Source: Augochlora pura
Lineage: Eukaryota > Arthropoda > Insecta > Hymenoptera > Halictidae
Reading direction: 5' to 3'
Assembly: GCF_028453695.1 (NCBI RefSeq)
Contig: NC_135772.1
Span: 14,694,001 to 14,758,000, forward strand
DNA: 64,000 bases
Shown: positions 46,831-58,638 of the stretch, piece after piece
Numbering within the stretch: position 1 is the first letter of the stretch
Layout: every line of letters begins with the position of its first letter
Notes under the pieces: model-generated
Seen by the model: the letters and a program-made list of their open reading frames with translations, nothing else
Told to the model about the DNA's origin: nothing
Database searches by the model: none
Translations under genes and position numbers: made by a program

Positions 46831-47520
46831 AACATTTTATGAAAATAAAGTATTTTATTCAATTTAATTAGAATTGAAAAATAACGTTATGCGACATCAG
46901 TTGCCATTTTAGGATTTTCACTTCTTGCGAATCTTAATAATTGAAGTTTTGATACCGTAATTACCGTACATTTTATTAATTATGTAAATATATAATGAAT
47001 TATGTATTATATTACATTTTTGAAAAAACGATTCGGCTGCCAAAGGGTTAATGCAATTGTTGAAATTTATTATCACTTACATTCACCACGGAAAGTCAAA
47101 ACAAAATGTAAAAAATCATAGAAATATATGAAAATGAAAAAATCAAACAAAGTAATTAAATATTAATTTTTTTATTAAATTATAATAAAACTTGTGATTT
47201 GCATTATTCATGGCATTATTACCTTCTTACATCTAATTTTATAAGTTCTTATGTATTTTAATTAATTAATTTTAATTTTAGAACTTACATGAATTGGTTA
47301 TATACATAAAATGCTAAGAGTATAGTAAGTAGAAATGTTACAAGTTATAAAAGTTATTATGGATCCAGAGCAAAAACGACTTCGAGTGCAAAGGATTAAA
47401 TATTTCGTTACACTATATTCTGAGAAACGACTGCTACCTCAAATCTGTATCATATTTATAAATCTAAAGAACGCGTATCACGCAGATCCAGCAACTTTCC
47501 ATGACGCGGGCGCGAGAAGA
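46831..47520. other. AT-rich trough, no gene seen
   Basis: Very AT-rich and stop-dense, without repeats or inverted repeats of note. Confidence 0.5.
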
Positions 47521-48035
47521 GAAATTCCGTATTAAATTCTAAAGTGCAGATACGAACGATCGGGCGCTGTATAAAACATCGATATCGCGAAGTATCCCCA
47601 GTCGGCGGACCCGGACCATGCATTAGGATATACAGTCGGAAGATATGCAAATTCTTGCTAAATTATTACAGGCGTACGCTCGTATCGGTGTTTCAATATT
47701 TTCAGAGATTCACTTATCTGCCCGGGGCATGCCGGCCCTGTTATTCTTCAGAATTTTGTGTCCGCCGCTTCTATATCATGCACGCAGCCACGGTTCCACC
47801 GGCGCGGCGGGCACGGCCGACTTCCGTAAAAACCGTTCCCCTGGAAACCGTCGCAGCGGCGAGTGCAAAATTTATAACGCATTACGTGCTCGCGAATATC
47901 GCGACACGCTCGCGTCCGGTTAACATCTGAAAAGCGGAAAAATGAAAACAAAAAAAAAATTTATAATTTTAGCCCCCATCCCCACGGCGCAATTTTCCGC
48001 GTCTCTTTGCCCCTCTGTTTCGTCGCTCCCACCAG

Positions 48036-48091
48036 CGCCGCCGCCCGACTCCCCCCCCTCCTCCCGTCCCCCGCGTCTCTCTAAAAAAGAC
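48036..48091 (+). other. Candidate 56-nt exon (low confidence)
   Basis: A long pyrimidine tract ending CGCTCCCACCAG (48035) is a strong acceptor, and GTAAGTTTA from 48092 is a strong donor. One frame through the interval reads PPPDSPPSSRPPRLSKKD and stays open on both sides for a long way. Proline-rich disordered segments do occur in real proteins, but pyrimidine-rich DNA produces the same peptide by chance. Confidence 0.2.
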
Positions 48092-48341
48092 GTAAGTTTA
48101 TTCATTATCCTGGACGCACAGTACTGGACAGTAGTCGGCTGGACAATTGGACTGCCAACCCCGGCGAGGATAGCCTGGAAGCTCCAGCGGCAAATAAAAT
48201 CGTATTTCATCCCCTTGCCGGCAAAAATGTTGTCTCTCTTTCCTCGTTCCTCGGCGGGCACGGCCGCTCGCTCCCTCTCTTTTCGCGACGCAAACTCGTA
48301 CATCAAAGCTCGCCTGCGTCTATCTTCCTCCTCGAATGTTA

Positions 48342-48477
48342 CTGCTGCCGCTGTTGCTGCCTCTGCCTCTATCCCCGTCTCTGTCTCTGCCTCTGCCGCT
48401 GCCGCTGCCTCTGCCGCTGCCTCTGCCTCTGCCTCTGTCTCTGCTTCCGCCTCTGCCTCTACGCCGCTGTTGCTGCC
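48342..48477. repeat. Hexanucleotide array (CTCTGC / CCGCTG type)
   Basis: About 136 bases are built of CTG-containing hexamers, mainly CCTCTG and CCGCTG, with TCTCTG variants. The + strand frames read Leu-Pro or Ala-Ser repeats and the - strand reads Arg-Gly or Gly-Ser repeats. The unit is the reverse complement of the hexamer in the array at 60446-60546. Confidence 0.9.
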
Positions 48478-51400
48478 CTTCCTCCCCCGTTGCTACCCTG
48501 CCGGGAGCCCTCAGCTCCGCGTTCCCCACTACTCACACCCCCGCCGGCCTCCCGTGAACCACCACGTTGCCCAACTACCCCCTTTCGCTGCCCTTCTGAC
48601 CACCACCCACTCAACCCCATCCTGTGTACAACTCATAAACTTTTGTACCGAGCTTTAGTAGCTGCGAGCTAACTTCCGGTTCTCGCGACACGCTCCTGGT
48701 GTGTCGCAGGGAACCAGCGTCGGCGAATGCCAATCGGAAAGCTGCCTTCACGCTTGCACAGAGCCGCGCCGAGCCCGTTCAAACACGCTTGCCGAGCCGC
48801 GCGGCGGCTTTTCGACGATCGCGTTGATTGCGTACACATTTGCCAGTTTATTACCCGCCGCAAATATCGGTCGGCCCGGCTGATATTATTTCTTTCTCTG
48901 TTCTGCAACGTTGTTTTTTTTTTCCCGCCGGTCCATAGTCCGCGGTAATTACGGCCGATCAACGGGACGGTCCACGCAACAGGCGATCGCGATGCTCTGG
49001 GAAATGTTTAGACGAGTATCATTATCTGACAGCGAGACGGAGCGTCGCGTGCGCTGTTTCTTAGTCGATGCATCTGTTATCTGCTGCGTGGACACTGCGC
49101 TATACTAGGCGATTCCTTGTAGAAAAAATAAGACAGAAATTTTGGGGAACATTTTGGACTTTGGATTTGATACCTTCGTACTTGCTCTAAATAAGCTCGA
49201 GAGAAATAGGAGTCTTCATGATTTACTATAAAAAGAATAGAATTATTTAACAATACCAATATTAATAAAACTTGTTTCTAAAAAGCAAGGCATATCTTTA
49301 TTGCCGCTTTTGAGATCATTCGAAGGGCATATGTAATAAGGATAGCTAAGATAGCAACGTCACGTTCCATTCTTAAGACATCTGTTCGCTCTATAGTTCA
49401 TCTTTTAATGCTAAATCTACCGAGCCGTCTACAAAGACCGATTCCATATTTCGTCTTGTACTATTTTTGAAATTATAAAGGCCCTTTCATATCACTGATA
49501 TCGTAATACAAACATACATGATAATAGAAATGTTGGAAAGTCTATATAAACTTAATCTCGACATTGGTTGGTTGTAATCTAGTACACCGCATGCTTGAAT
49601 AAAACCTGTCTATAATATACTATCTCATTAATGGCTAAAATATAAATAATATTTCCATTATTTGAAACAACGATCTCAGGTGAACATAGTCAGTGGAATA
49701 CCCGGTATATGGAATAGACATTTAAAATGGTTTTTCCAGAACACCTTAAAAAATTGTGCTGTAGATTTCCGACGTATTATTGACGGAGACACCTCTCCCC
49801 CCTCCCCCATGGCATGTAACACCGCCGATGTCGGTACACTCCGCACAAAATGGTGTAAAACGGGCGGGTGGGAGTTCGGAATAAAACAGACTACGTGACC
49901 GTGCACAAAGTTAGCACGAACGTGGCATTGCGATTTGTTTCAACCCTTCCGCGGCCCGGGCTTGCTTCGGGATACGGAGCACGAGCCCCGGCTGGCGCGG
50001 AGCAGAACGGAACGGTGGTATGCTAGCTGACCGTCAGTGGTTTTCATCATGTAACTCGATTAGTCCTGTAATCCCTCTCTTTTTCGATATAATTCGACGT
50101 GAATGCAATTTGCAGTAATTGCAGCAGGCCACCAGGAGCCGACCCATCAAACTGGCGAAAGCCGATCCTTTAAATCGGGTTTGCATTCCCGTGATGAAGC
50201 CGCCCGCGTGTACTCGCGTTTGCAAGAAGATAGCAGGCGGACGAGAGGCTGTTACCTACTTAGCAGCATAGTGCACGAATCGGATCACCGTGAACGCATT
50301 CGTAGCATCGCGTCGATACTCCTTCGCGACCTCCGCTTTGTGGACTCTCGTCAAGCTGTTGCGTCGCTTGTGAGGCGTCACTCGCAACGGTGTGCCCAAG
50401 ATTAGTAGATTTGTGCTGCAATCTTTACGATACATGCATCCGATGCGTTCTTGGTGTTCCATAATTTATACTGGAGATCTATAAAAATATTGATTACATT
50501 GTTCTTAGGCATTCTTGATTCTGTACACCAATAGCACTTTTCTTCCTTGACTGAGTCTTATATTTTGACAACTCTGTCACGTGATGGAGATTTCTAGTAA
50601 TAACCTACTAAACATGAATGCTATCAGTCATCAATATTCAAACATTTAAATAATTATAGACACGCGACAAATATAAATATCCTTCACTCTTCTGAAAAAT
50701 GATTGCAATTGGAAAACTTGTAATCGTTGCAACTATGAAGCAAACGATACGGCAAAGGGTTAAATTCCTATTCGGCAAGTAGTGCTTAAACGATCTGTCA
50801 ACATTGAACCCTCGCATGTGATCTTGCTTCGCGAGCCACACCGATAACTTACCGACGCGGTGCCGATGTATTGACGCGACCGCGCGCGCGTCAACACAGC
50901 GATAACCTGGACGTCGTTGCCGCGGAGTGGGCGACAACCTTATTCGGAAAACGATGCCCGCGGAACCGTGGTCCGCGCGATAACGGAAACGTCGGGTTAA
51001 TGAGGACGATTCTCGGTGACGTCTTGCGTGATAGTCCCGTTTTGCCGTTGGGAACTTGTTAAGTAACGTCGCGCTTCTACGCGCGATTCAAACGGAACGC
51101 GCCGCGCCGCTCGAAAGGGGGACGGCTCGGAGAAAAACGGGACGAAGGTACAGAGACGGGAGCCGATTCTTTCGGGCCGTTAATAGAGCTTAGAAAAACG
51201 TCCGCTACTTCCGTGAAAGCAAGACTTTACTTATTAACCTCAAATTACAGGAAACTAGGTTGTGGGCACGGGGGGAGAGCGTCGCGGGGGTGGCGGCGGG
51301 CAGGAGAGCGACGTCGGGAGTGCGAGAGCGTTTTTTCCCGGCGAGCTTTATTCAACGGATGATTAAAAGTACAAGAAACTTCGCGGGAGCCTGGCACCCG

Positions 51401-51556
51401 AGATCCCCGGCCGTGGTAGCGTGACTTACGCGTTTCCTCCTATCGCGGCCGTGCGTCGCCAATTAAAAACCTGACTTCTGCCAATGCGGTCTCGCACGGC
51501 GCCCCGCATTTGTGACTGGCAGCTTCCATCGGGACGTTTGCCGCCTGCCGCGTTAC

Positions 51557-51639
51557 GAAAAAAGAAAAAAAAAAGAAGAAAAAAAAGTGAAACAGCAGAA
51601 AGAAAGCGCAGGAAGGGGGAGGAGGGGGGGGGGGGTGTG
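51557..51639. repeat. Purine tract with A runs and G12
   Basis: A nearly pure purine tract runs from A-rich (51557-51588) to G-rich, including G12 at 51624-51635 followed by TGTGTGG. Such asymmetric tracts can form triplex or G-rich structures. Confidence 0.8.
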
Positions 51640-51720
51640 TGGAGAAAAAGAGGCCGTTTCCCGAAAAACCCTTTCGAGCGTGCAGATCAAAAGCATCAGT
51701 CGCGCGGCGGATGCAGAGAA

Positions 51721-51723
<3 letters not shown>

Positions 51724-51759
<36 letters not shown>
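51724..51759. repeat. (TC)18 microsatellite
   Basis: Thirty-six bases of uninterrupted TC, among the longest perfect dinucleotide runs in the window. Confidence 0.95.
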
Positions 51760-51763
<4 letters not shown>

Positions 51764-54726
51764 GCTACCCTCTTCCAGCACACTCGAAGGCACGTCCTAA
51801 TTACGTTATCCGTTCCCTGGCGGGAGAGGAGAGAGTCAAGGGAGAAAAACTGTTATAATTTTTAATTGGAAAACGCAACTGTCGTCCGTCAAATTGGACC
51901 ATTTGCCACGTGGACGCCACGCGAGGACTCCTGTTAAACACCCCATGAGGCTGCACGGTTAGGGGCGGCCGCCGCGTCACGCTCTCCTCCTGGAACTATA
52001 ATAACAGGTGCTATGTATAGTAATTATAGTGTACGATTCACGCCGGGTCGAACGATCATCGCCGGCATTAAGGAGAAGTGCGCGTTCGAGAACGTCCTCG
52101 GGGGGGAAGGCCAGGCCGCTTTGCGGCGAACCTAGAGATACGTCGGATCGTCCATATGGTAGGGAGTGTGCGTAGATTGCGTTACGACTTCTTACATTGT
52201 ATCGTCTTAAAAATGATTGACCGACGTCGCAGAATGTTTGACAGTTCATTGAACAGGGAAGGTGGAATTTTAAAACAGTATTAAGTTATTATCAAAAGAA
52301 TTTTTATCAACCTCTCCCGGAATGGAATTTAAAGGCACTTGGGTATAGAATACTTTATTCAATATGCATTGGAATTTTCTTGAGAATTTTCACGTAGATT
52401 GTAATTTTTTAAAACTTGTGCAGTTATTTGTTCGACTATGTTGGAAATGCATAAAATCTACAGTTCGCTAATTATAGTAATAGTAATAGTATCAGATTTG
52501 CAATACTAGTAGCAGTGTTGGATGACAAGTATTGCAACAATAATAATATTCCTCTTCCTTCTTCGCCACGAAAATATTCCTTCTAAAGACTTGATATATT
52601 AAATTCAATGTGAATCTTTCTAATAAAATTGTATGTTGCGAAACGAATTGTCACTTACGTAACTATCAAGAAAAATTGTTCTGATCAGATATAAATGTTC
52701 AGCTGTGAGTTGATTAACGTTCATAAACGATCGAATAAACAGTCTTTACAATTCTGCAATCAGGATTTAAATAGTACGATATTTAAAAAATCCCTTCAAT
52801 ATTCTGTCTGCGCGTTTCGTCTGTGTTTTCCGTTCGTATTCCATTTTCCTCGACGACGATAAGTAGCGCGAAGCAACGATTCTTGTAAAAAAAAAAGGTA
52901 GAGAAAAACTTATGTAATTTAGCACGTGCTCATTTGGCACGGGGATTCACGAGCCGCGGGGAATTGAGAGTCATTTAATATCAACGAGCCGGCCGCAAGG
53001 CAACGGTAAATGATTCAAAAAGCCGATAATGCATTTCCCTCTTTATCCGCCGTCTAATTTCTGTCGCATTTTTTATCCGCGGCTTTGCAGCGCGCAACAG
53101 ACGCGGCCCCGACAGATTCTTTCCATTTGTTTCGATCGAACAACGATCGACGTCGACGCGCGTTCTCACGGCCGGATCCGGAATCGAGTCGTGAATTTTA
53201 CATGCGGAGGGGCCGCACGCATTCACCCATGCCACATCGCAGGAAGTCTCCTCTCTCTTCGTTATCCCGGGGAAAAAAAAGCTTTTGTCGCGTTTGCAAA
53301 TCGAATCCGCCGTCAAGTGCTTGTTCATATTTCACGCGGCAATCTGCGATTTTTCGTTCTCTTATCAAAGAAGCTCTTTTTATGCTCTATTGTTATTCGA
53401 TAACATTTACTATCATGCGAACATTTCGGGGACCCTTGAAAATTAACGACGCTTACAATTTATCGCACTTTTTATACCATCAAATTAATGCCGCGCCCGA
53501 ATTTCGTGTGCAGGAATCTCACGTTTTGTAAGGTTAAAGAACGGGGCTACGTGGGAAAAGGTTCTCACGAACGTCATAATTCAGTCTTCAGGCGAAGAAG
53601 GAAGAGTTAAGATACAGTACATTTAATTGGAAGTAATAGAAGAAAATTGGTGGGGACATTATTCAAGTTATGGAAACGTTGCTCTATAAAATTGACGAAT
53701 CGAAAAACTAAGTCAAGATTGAAGCATCGTTTTTGTTAATAATAATTTCTTCATAATAATTACTGTTGCAATATTTATATACAAGTATTATTACTAATCT
53801 ATTTCGTGCGAATATAGTTTTATGCATTCTATAGAAAGGAGAATCATTTTGACAATTCTTTTTGTTGGAAGTACAATATTTCTTCTTTCAATTTGGTATA
53901 GATCGACTTTAATCCTTTACCGAATGATGATTAAAAGTTTTAAAGTGTGCTTATATTTACTTGAGAGCTCACATATCGATGACAAGTTGATAGAATATTA
54001 GTCCTACAAGACAGGAATATTAAATATTAGTCATATTGTCTGAGTGTGTAGTACAGAGCTATTGAATGAACTATTGAACTATTTCTAAATCTTCGTAATT
54101 CCCACAAAATATAAAAAATTAATCAAATTCGATTGTTCTACTGCCAGAATTTCCACTGGTCGGAATCCACCGCTTCGATTTCGAACAAATGCTGTCTTGT
54201 TAGGTTGAGAAGACAGGGCGCTTTTATCGGGCGCCGTGCGCCAGTGATGAAATTGGCTTCCCCAGTAATTGATCGGCAAAGCCACGTGACGAGGGCCCGA
54301 AAAATGGAAGGCAACACCGCGATTCACATGGCGTAGCGATGGCACAACAAGCGGAGCGCCGCGATTACCCCGTTAGCTGTCAGGCGATCAAAATCGATGC
54401 CGCTCGAGCGACTACCATCCCCGCTTTCGGGGCGACTCGTAACTCGTAAGGAGTTGATCCGCGAGCGGTGCGCGCACACACACACAACGGCGTGGTTCTC
54501 CATAATTAAGAAACACCGTTTAAAGTATCCCCGGTCGGCTGCCCGGTAGGATTGCACCCGGGTTTCGCCGCATTCTTCCCATGATTTCGCGTCCGCTGAT
54601 GCGTCCACGGCAGCAGACTTTTTCGACGAGGCTTCGCCGGGCCGAAACGCGCATCCGCACGCACCGAACCGCGCGCGCCTCGCCCGAATATCCCGGTGGG
54701 TACACGTACACGCGTACTTTGCCCGC

Positions 54727-54836
54727 GTCTATATCTGCATCTCCATCTATATCTCTATCTATATCTATATTTATATCAATATCGCAACACAGGCACAGGT
54801 ACATATACATATATATGTATACTATATATATATAAC
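54727..54836. repeat. (ATCTAT)n array followed by (TA)n
   Basis: Imperfect ATCTAT/ATATCT hexamers (54727-54778) are followed after a short ACAGGCACAGG spacer by alternating AT/TA sequence (54801-54836). The - strand reads the first part as an Asp-Ile repeat. Confidence 0.85.
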
Positions 54837-55231
54837 TGTATGTACACGTTGGTATATTTGAAGCGGAGCCGCGAGTCGTAGAGCGCGCGCGCTTGCGCCC
54901 GCGAGCGCGCACACAGGGCTGCGTGCACATTTACATTTACGCGCTCGCGGAACCAGCCTGGAATTTCTCGTCGTCCTACCATCGTTGAATCCAGAATGCC
55001 GTCGTGAATTCTGCATAATGCACAGGCCACGCTCGGCCGAGCTTCCTGCATAAAATAATCTCTTTCCGCGATCGCGATTCGCAGCCCAAGCCGGCCAAGT
55101 GAAAGAGTGGCAGATGTCACGTTGCCGCGTATTTTTCACCGACCCTCTCTCGTCCTCCAGACTGCCGCCCCTGGTCCCTCTCCTTTTTACGTACCCTGCC
55201 TCTCTACCACCTCCTCCGTAACCCACCACCT

Positions 55232-55331
55232 CTGGCTCTCTCCCTCTTTCTCTCTTACTCCCTCTCTCACTCCCTCTCTTCCTCTCTCTCTCTCTCTCTC
55301 TCTCCCTCTCTCATTCTCTCATTCTCTATCT
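55232..55331. repeat. Compound (CT)n array
   Basis: A hundred bases of almost pure pyrimidine with CT, CCCT and TTCT steps. The longest perfect run is at about 55282-55303. Confidence 0.9.
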
Positions 55332-55470
55332 CGCGTTCCTCCTCCCTTCCGCCCGCTGCATTTTCTATCTGTCGTCCCTCTTTTTTACGGTTGTCATCGG
55401 GTGGTACGAAGGGAGAGGAAATAGGAGAGGAGAACGTGGAGAAGAGGAAGTACAGGGATAGAGATGATGA

Positions 55471-55510
55471 AGGAGAGAGGGATGAGAGAGAGAGAGAGAG
55501 AAAAAAAGAG
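55471..55510. repeat. (AG)n microsatellite and A run
   Basis: GA steps, a perfect AG run at 55485-55500 and an A7 run. It lies about 140 bases downstream of the CT array, in the opposite purine/pyrimidine sense. Confidence 0.85.
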
Positions 55511-55800
55511 TGGGCAGAGGGCGGCGCGGCGCCAGGGCGAACGTGCGTACGTGTGTCCGTCTGTACGTGACAGAGGCTGAAATTATGGGAGAATAAAGAG
55601 GGAATTCGAAAGTAGTGATGAAAAATCATTTCGAGCGCGGACCCGAGCCGAACCTACGAGACGCGTTTATTATCGCTGTTAGCCGGGCGACAAGAGACTC
55701 AAATGCTAGCTAGCGTAGAACATGGTTGGGGGAGCACGTGTCCCAGCGCTAGGGCCTAATCTGTTCGCCACGAGTGACGGCGATGCTGGCAAGAAAATTC

Positions 55801-57060
55801 GTTCAACTCGAGAGACATCATCTTTTTCAATACTGACGTAGAAGTTAATTTCTTTATCTTTCTTTATTCTATAATGAATAAGTCGGAAATGCGGTGATGG
55901 TCAATGACTATATTTTAACTTCAGAACGAGAGTTCTGGATTTATTTTCACTATACGATTCAAAATCTTCGACATATACGTTCTTCATCTTTTAACTAACT
56001 TACATATATAAGGTGAAACCACAACGGCAGATTATCTACGTAGAAAAATACTACTATTTTTTATTAGTATTTTCATTTGCCATAAAGTCCGAGTAATGTT
56101 TATGGTTGAATATACGCCAAGTATCTTACATATGATAGACAATAGTAGATTTTTGTATATGGAAGCAATAAAACATCAACATGAAATTGACAAATCTCAA
56201 GTCCTAAAATCTCGAAGCAATATTGCCTAACGCAATAATATCTAAAATAATTCAAGAGAGTAGTTGTAAGCCTAATTCTTACAATAGTGACAGAATTCGT
56301 ACAACAGGTAGAGGACATTGTTCGGTTAACATTCCGCAGCCTAGTAATCATTATGAACTGCACGAGAAAGGCTTCAGAGCTCGAACGAAGCCGACAAAGC
56401 AGGATAAGGGTTAAACACGGGCCTGGTAGTGTTATGGGGAAAGGCGTGATGGCCAAAACTCGTCTGAGAGATGACAAAAACGCATGTCAGCGGCGGCCGG
56501 CCCCTGTGTCGGTGTTAATACCTTGTTTCCCGGTCGGCACTAGTTTCTAATTAATACTTGCTACATTTGTACGTACAGCGCGGGTGGCTGGTTCTTTCGC
56601 GCGCTGAAACGTGGATGATATGTTGTTTGCACGCCGGGACAACGACGCCATGCGAACCGGCCGGGATTAATGGGAGACAGGCCGATGATGCAATTCCAGA
56701 AACGCTTGATATTTTGTTACACGGTGGGACAACGATTTTTTTTTTTTCGTCTCTCCCCCAGGAAATCAAAGACACGCCCAACACGAAATATCGATCAGAC
56801 CTAGACGGCGGCATTTAAGCGTCGTGCGCGGTGTTAAAAGATTGGTAATTTAAATTCGCCGGAAATAGTTGCTCCTCTATTACGAGAATTTCTGCGGAAT
56901 ATTCAATCACAAAGGAGGAATTTGCCCGGGTAGAACGGCGAAACGTATCCCGGCGACATATTAAAAAGGAGAATTAATAAAAATACGCGGGGCTGATTTT
57001 CCTCTGGGAAAAATCAAATATTCTGAAAGATGGTAGCGAACGAACACAGGGTGTCAGAAA
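55801..57060. other. AT-rich dip then balanced to GC-rich sequence
   Basis: AT-rich to about 56280 and then balanced, with a T12 run at 56736-56747. Short frames on both strands have no recognisable domains. Confidence 0.45.
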
Positions 57061-57061
57061 C

Positions 57062-57103
<42 letters not shown>

Positions 57104-57105
57104 GG
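57062..57105. repeat. (AG)n microsatellite joined to G13
   Basis: A GA tract (57062-57092) runs directly into 13 consecutive G bases (57093-57105). Confidence 0.92.
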
Positions 57106-58442
57106 AGATAAAAAGAGTGAGAGAGGGAGAATGATGGATGGGTTATATGACGACGGCAGACAAATTAACCCCATACGCTGGCGAGTGCATATTTTTCTGA
57201 AATTAATAAAAAAATAACGGATGGTGGATGCTTGAAGCGTACGCGGAGATGTAACATGCGCGCGTAATATGCATAAAAAGCCGGGACGTCAGACTCGTTT
57301 CAAAAAATTCCGCGTATTCAGGTCTTCTTCCGGTACAATTGGACGATTCCCGGCGCTTAAAAGGGGAAGACATTAACATCACGTTGAAACGAATATCACG
57401 GCGAAGTCGTTCGAATCAAACGTCCACAAAGAAAATGATTTTTAAGCGGACGGTCCCGCATTCTACGCGCGTTTCCGTTCCACGGGAGTCCGATATTTTT
57501 TCCCCGGCGACTATAATTTTTCATGTCAAACGGGAACGCTGATGTCGCCCGCGCTGGAGCACCGGTACCGCGGCGAGCAGGGACAGAGGGAGGGGGTGGG
57601 CATGGGGAGGCGGTGGACACACGCAGAGGGTGCGGAGGTGGGCCACGGTGGGGCGAAGCGCGTAAGGAAAAAAATCGGAACGTCGGAAACGGCCACAATG
57701 AAAACATATTCTTGATCACGCTCGACCATCCTCAAAGCTCAGAAGAGTGGCGTGGATTTATCCTAGACCGGTATTCTAATGAGAGGCGAACACGCTCAAG
57801 GACAGCGAGCGGAAAAACAACGGGATATGACTGGGATGGAGACGGGGTAGGGCCGCGGTGGGTGCGCGAGCGCGGCAAGAGAGCGAAAGAGAGAAAGAGA
57901 GGGGAGAGGAGAGAGGCTGGGCGGAATAACGGCGGAGGACGAATTAGCCCAGCGGATTAGCGTCCGCATATTTTTGCAAAAACGAGATAATGCAAAAAAG
58001 CGCGCTGGCCGGTCCGGGCAGACTCGTACGGATGCTGCGTAGTAGAAAGGCAGGTGGAGGAAAAAGGGGTGGATGGGCGAGGATGGTTTGTGACGGACGG
58101 AGAGCAGGAGGCGGTGGAGGATGGTAGGGGTGCATCAGGGGTGGAGGGCGTGGCCAGGCGGCCTCTGGCAGGTTTCGAACGAGAAAGAGAAAGAGGAGCC
58201 GCGTTTCCGTGGTACCAGAACTCACGAGAGCAAGCCAGATAGAGGGAGACGGCCCGCCGGGTGGGAAAGAGAGCAAAGACAGAAGCAGAGATCGAGGGAA
58301 AAAGGGATGGAGAACAGAGTGCTGGAGGAGGACAGGCTACGTAGAGACAACGTGCAGCGGGAAGAGGAAGGAGAGTGGAAAGAGAGCGGGAGAGAGAAAG
58401 AGAACGGGCGATGGAGAGAGAACGAAGAAGCGAAAAGGAGAG

Positions 58443-58445
<3 letters not shown>

Positions 58446-58482
<37 letters not shown>
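58446..58482. repeat. (GA)n microsatellite in a long purine tract
   Basis: A perfect 37-base GA run within a roughly 270-base purine-rich tract (about 58260-58530). Confidence 0.92.
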
Positions 58483-58489
<7 letters not shown>

Positions 58490-58549
58490 AAAAGAGAATG
58501 AGCGGGCGCGGAACGAAGAGGGATAACGAGAAAAAGTTATAGACGCATA

Positions 58550-58638
58550 GCGTACGTGTGGTGCACGTACGTGCCTTGACAAGACGCGAGTGTGCTGGTG
58601 CGTTGCATACGCGACACGTACGTGCACGCCACGTATGC
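58550..58638. other. Hairpin resembling a miRNA precursor (unproven)
   Basis: The 5' arm 58550-58573 pairs with the 3' arm 58615-58638 over 24 positions, with one G-U wobble and one two-base internal mismatch, around a 41-base loop. The total length of 89 bases and near-complete pairing fit an insect pre-miRNA. The arms contain GCACGTACGTGC, which is itself palindromic and could dimerise, and the stem does not extend beyond the arms. No known miRNA seed was recognised. A non-transcribed inverted repeat of ACGT-rich factor-binding sites is the alternative. Confidence 0.35.

Larger units (their letters stand above)
47521..50460. other. GC-rich blocks around an AT-rich dip
   Basis: A GC-rich block (about 47521-49100) contains the hexamer array and a candidate exon, followed by an AT-rich dip (49110-49660) and another GC-rich island (49670-50460). 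The 238-codon + frame at 47942-48658 runs through proline-rich and hexamer-repeat sequence and is probably artefactual. A 100-codon frame at 50103-50405 has balanced composition but no recognised domain. Confidence 0.4.
50461..52970. other. AT-rich dip, GC-rich block, AT-rich trough
   Basis: The GC-rich block at about 50790-52150 includes a purine tract with a G12 run (51624-51635), a perfect CT microsatellite (51724-51759) and CpG-dense DNA. The rest is AT-rich and stop-dense. No gene or RNA was recognised. Confidence 0.45.
52971..55800. other. GC-rich islands around an AT-rich dip
   Basis: A GC-rich island at 52980-53560, AT-rich sequence at 53560-54120, then GC-rich DNA to 55800 with the ATCTAT/TA arrays and opposed CT-rich and GA-rich tracts. 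Frames of 90-148 codons overlap on both strands and have no recognisable domain. Confidence 0.45.

Noticed and set aside
47942..48658. 238-codon + strand open frame
   Set aside because: Most of it is the hexamer array and proline-rich pyrimidine DNA, so its openness is explained by the repeat.
49308..49330. TGAGATCATT, similar to the start of bantam miRNA
   Set aside because: The match ends after ten bases, the rest of the mature sequence differs, and no hairpin partner is visible.
57945..58015. tRNA-like A-box (TAGCCCAGCGG)
   Set aside because: No B-box or acceptor stem follows at the expected spacing.
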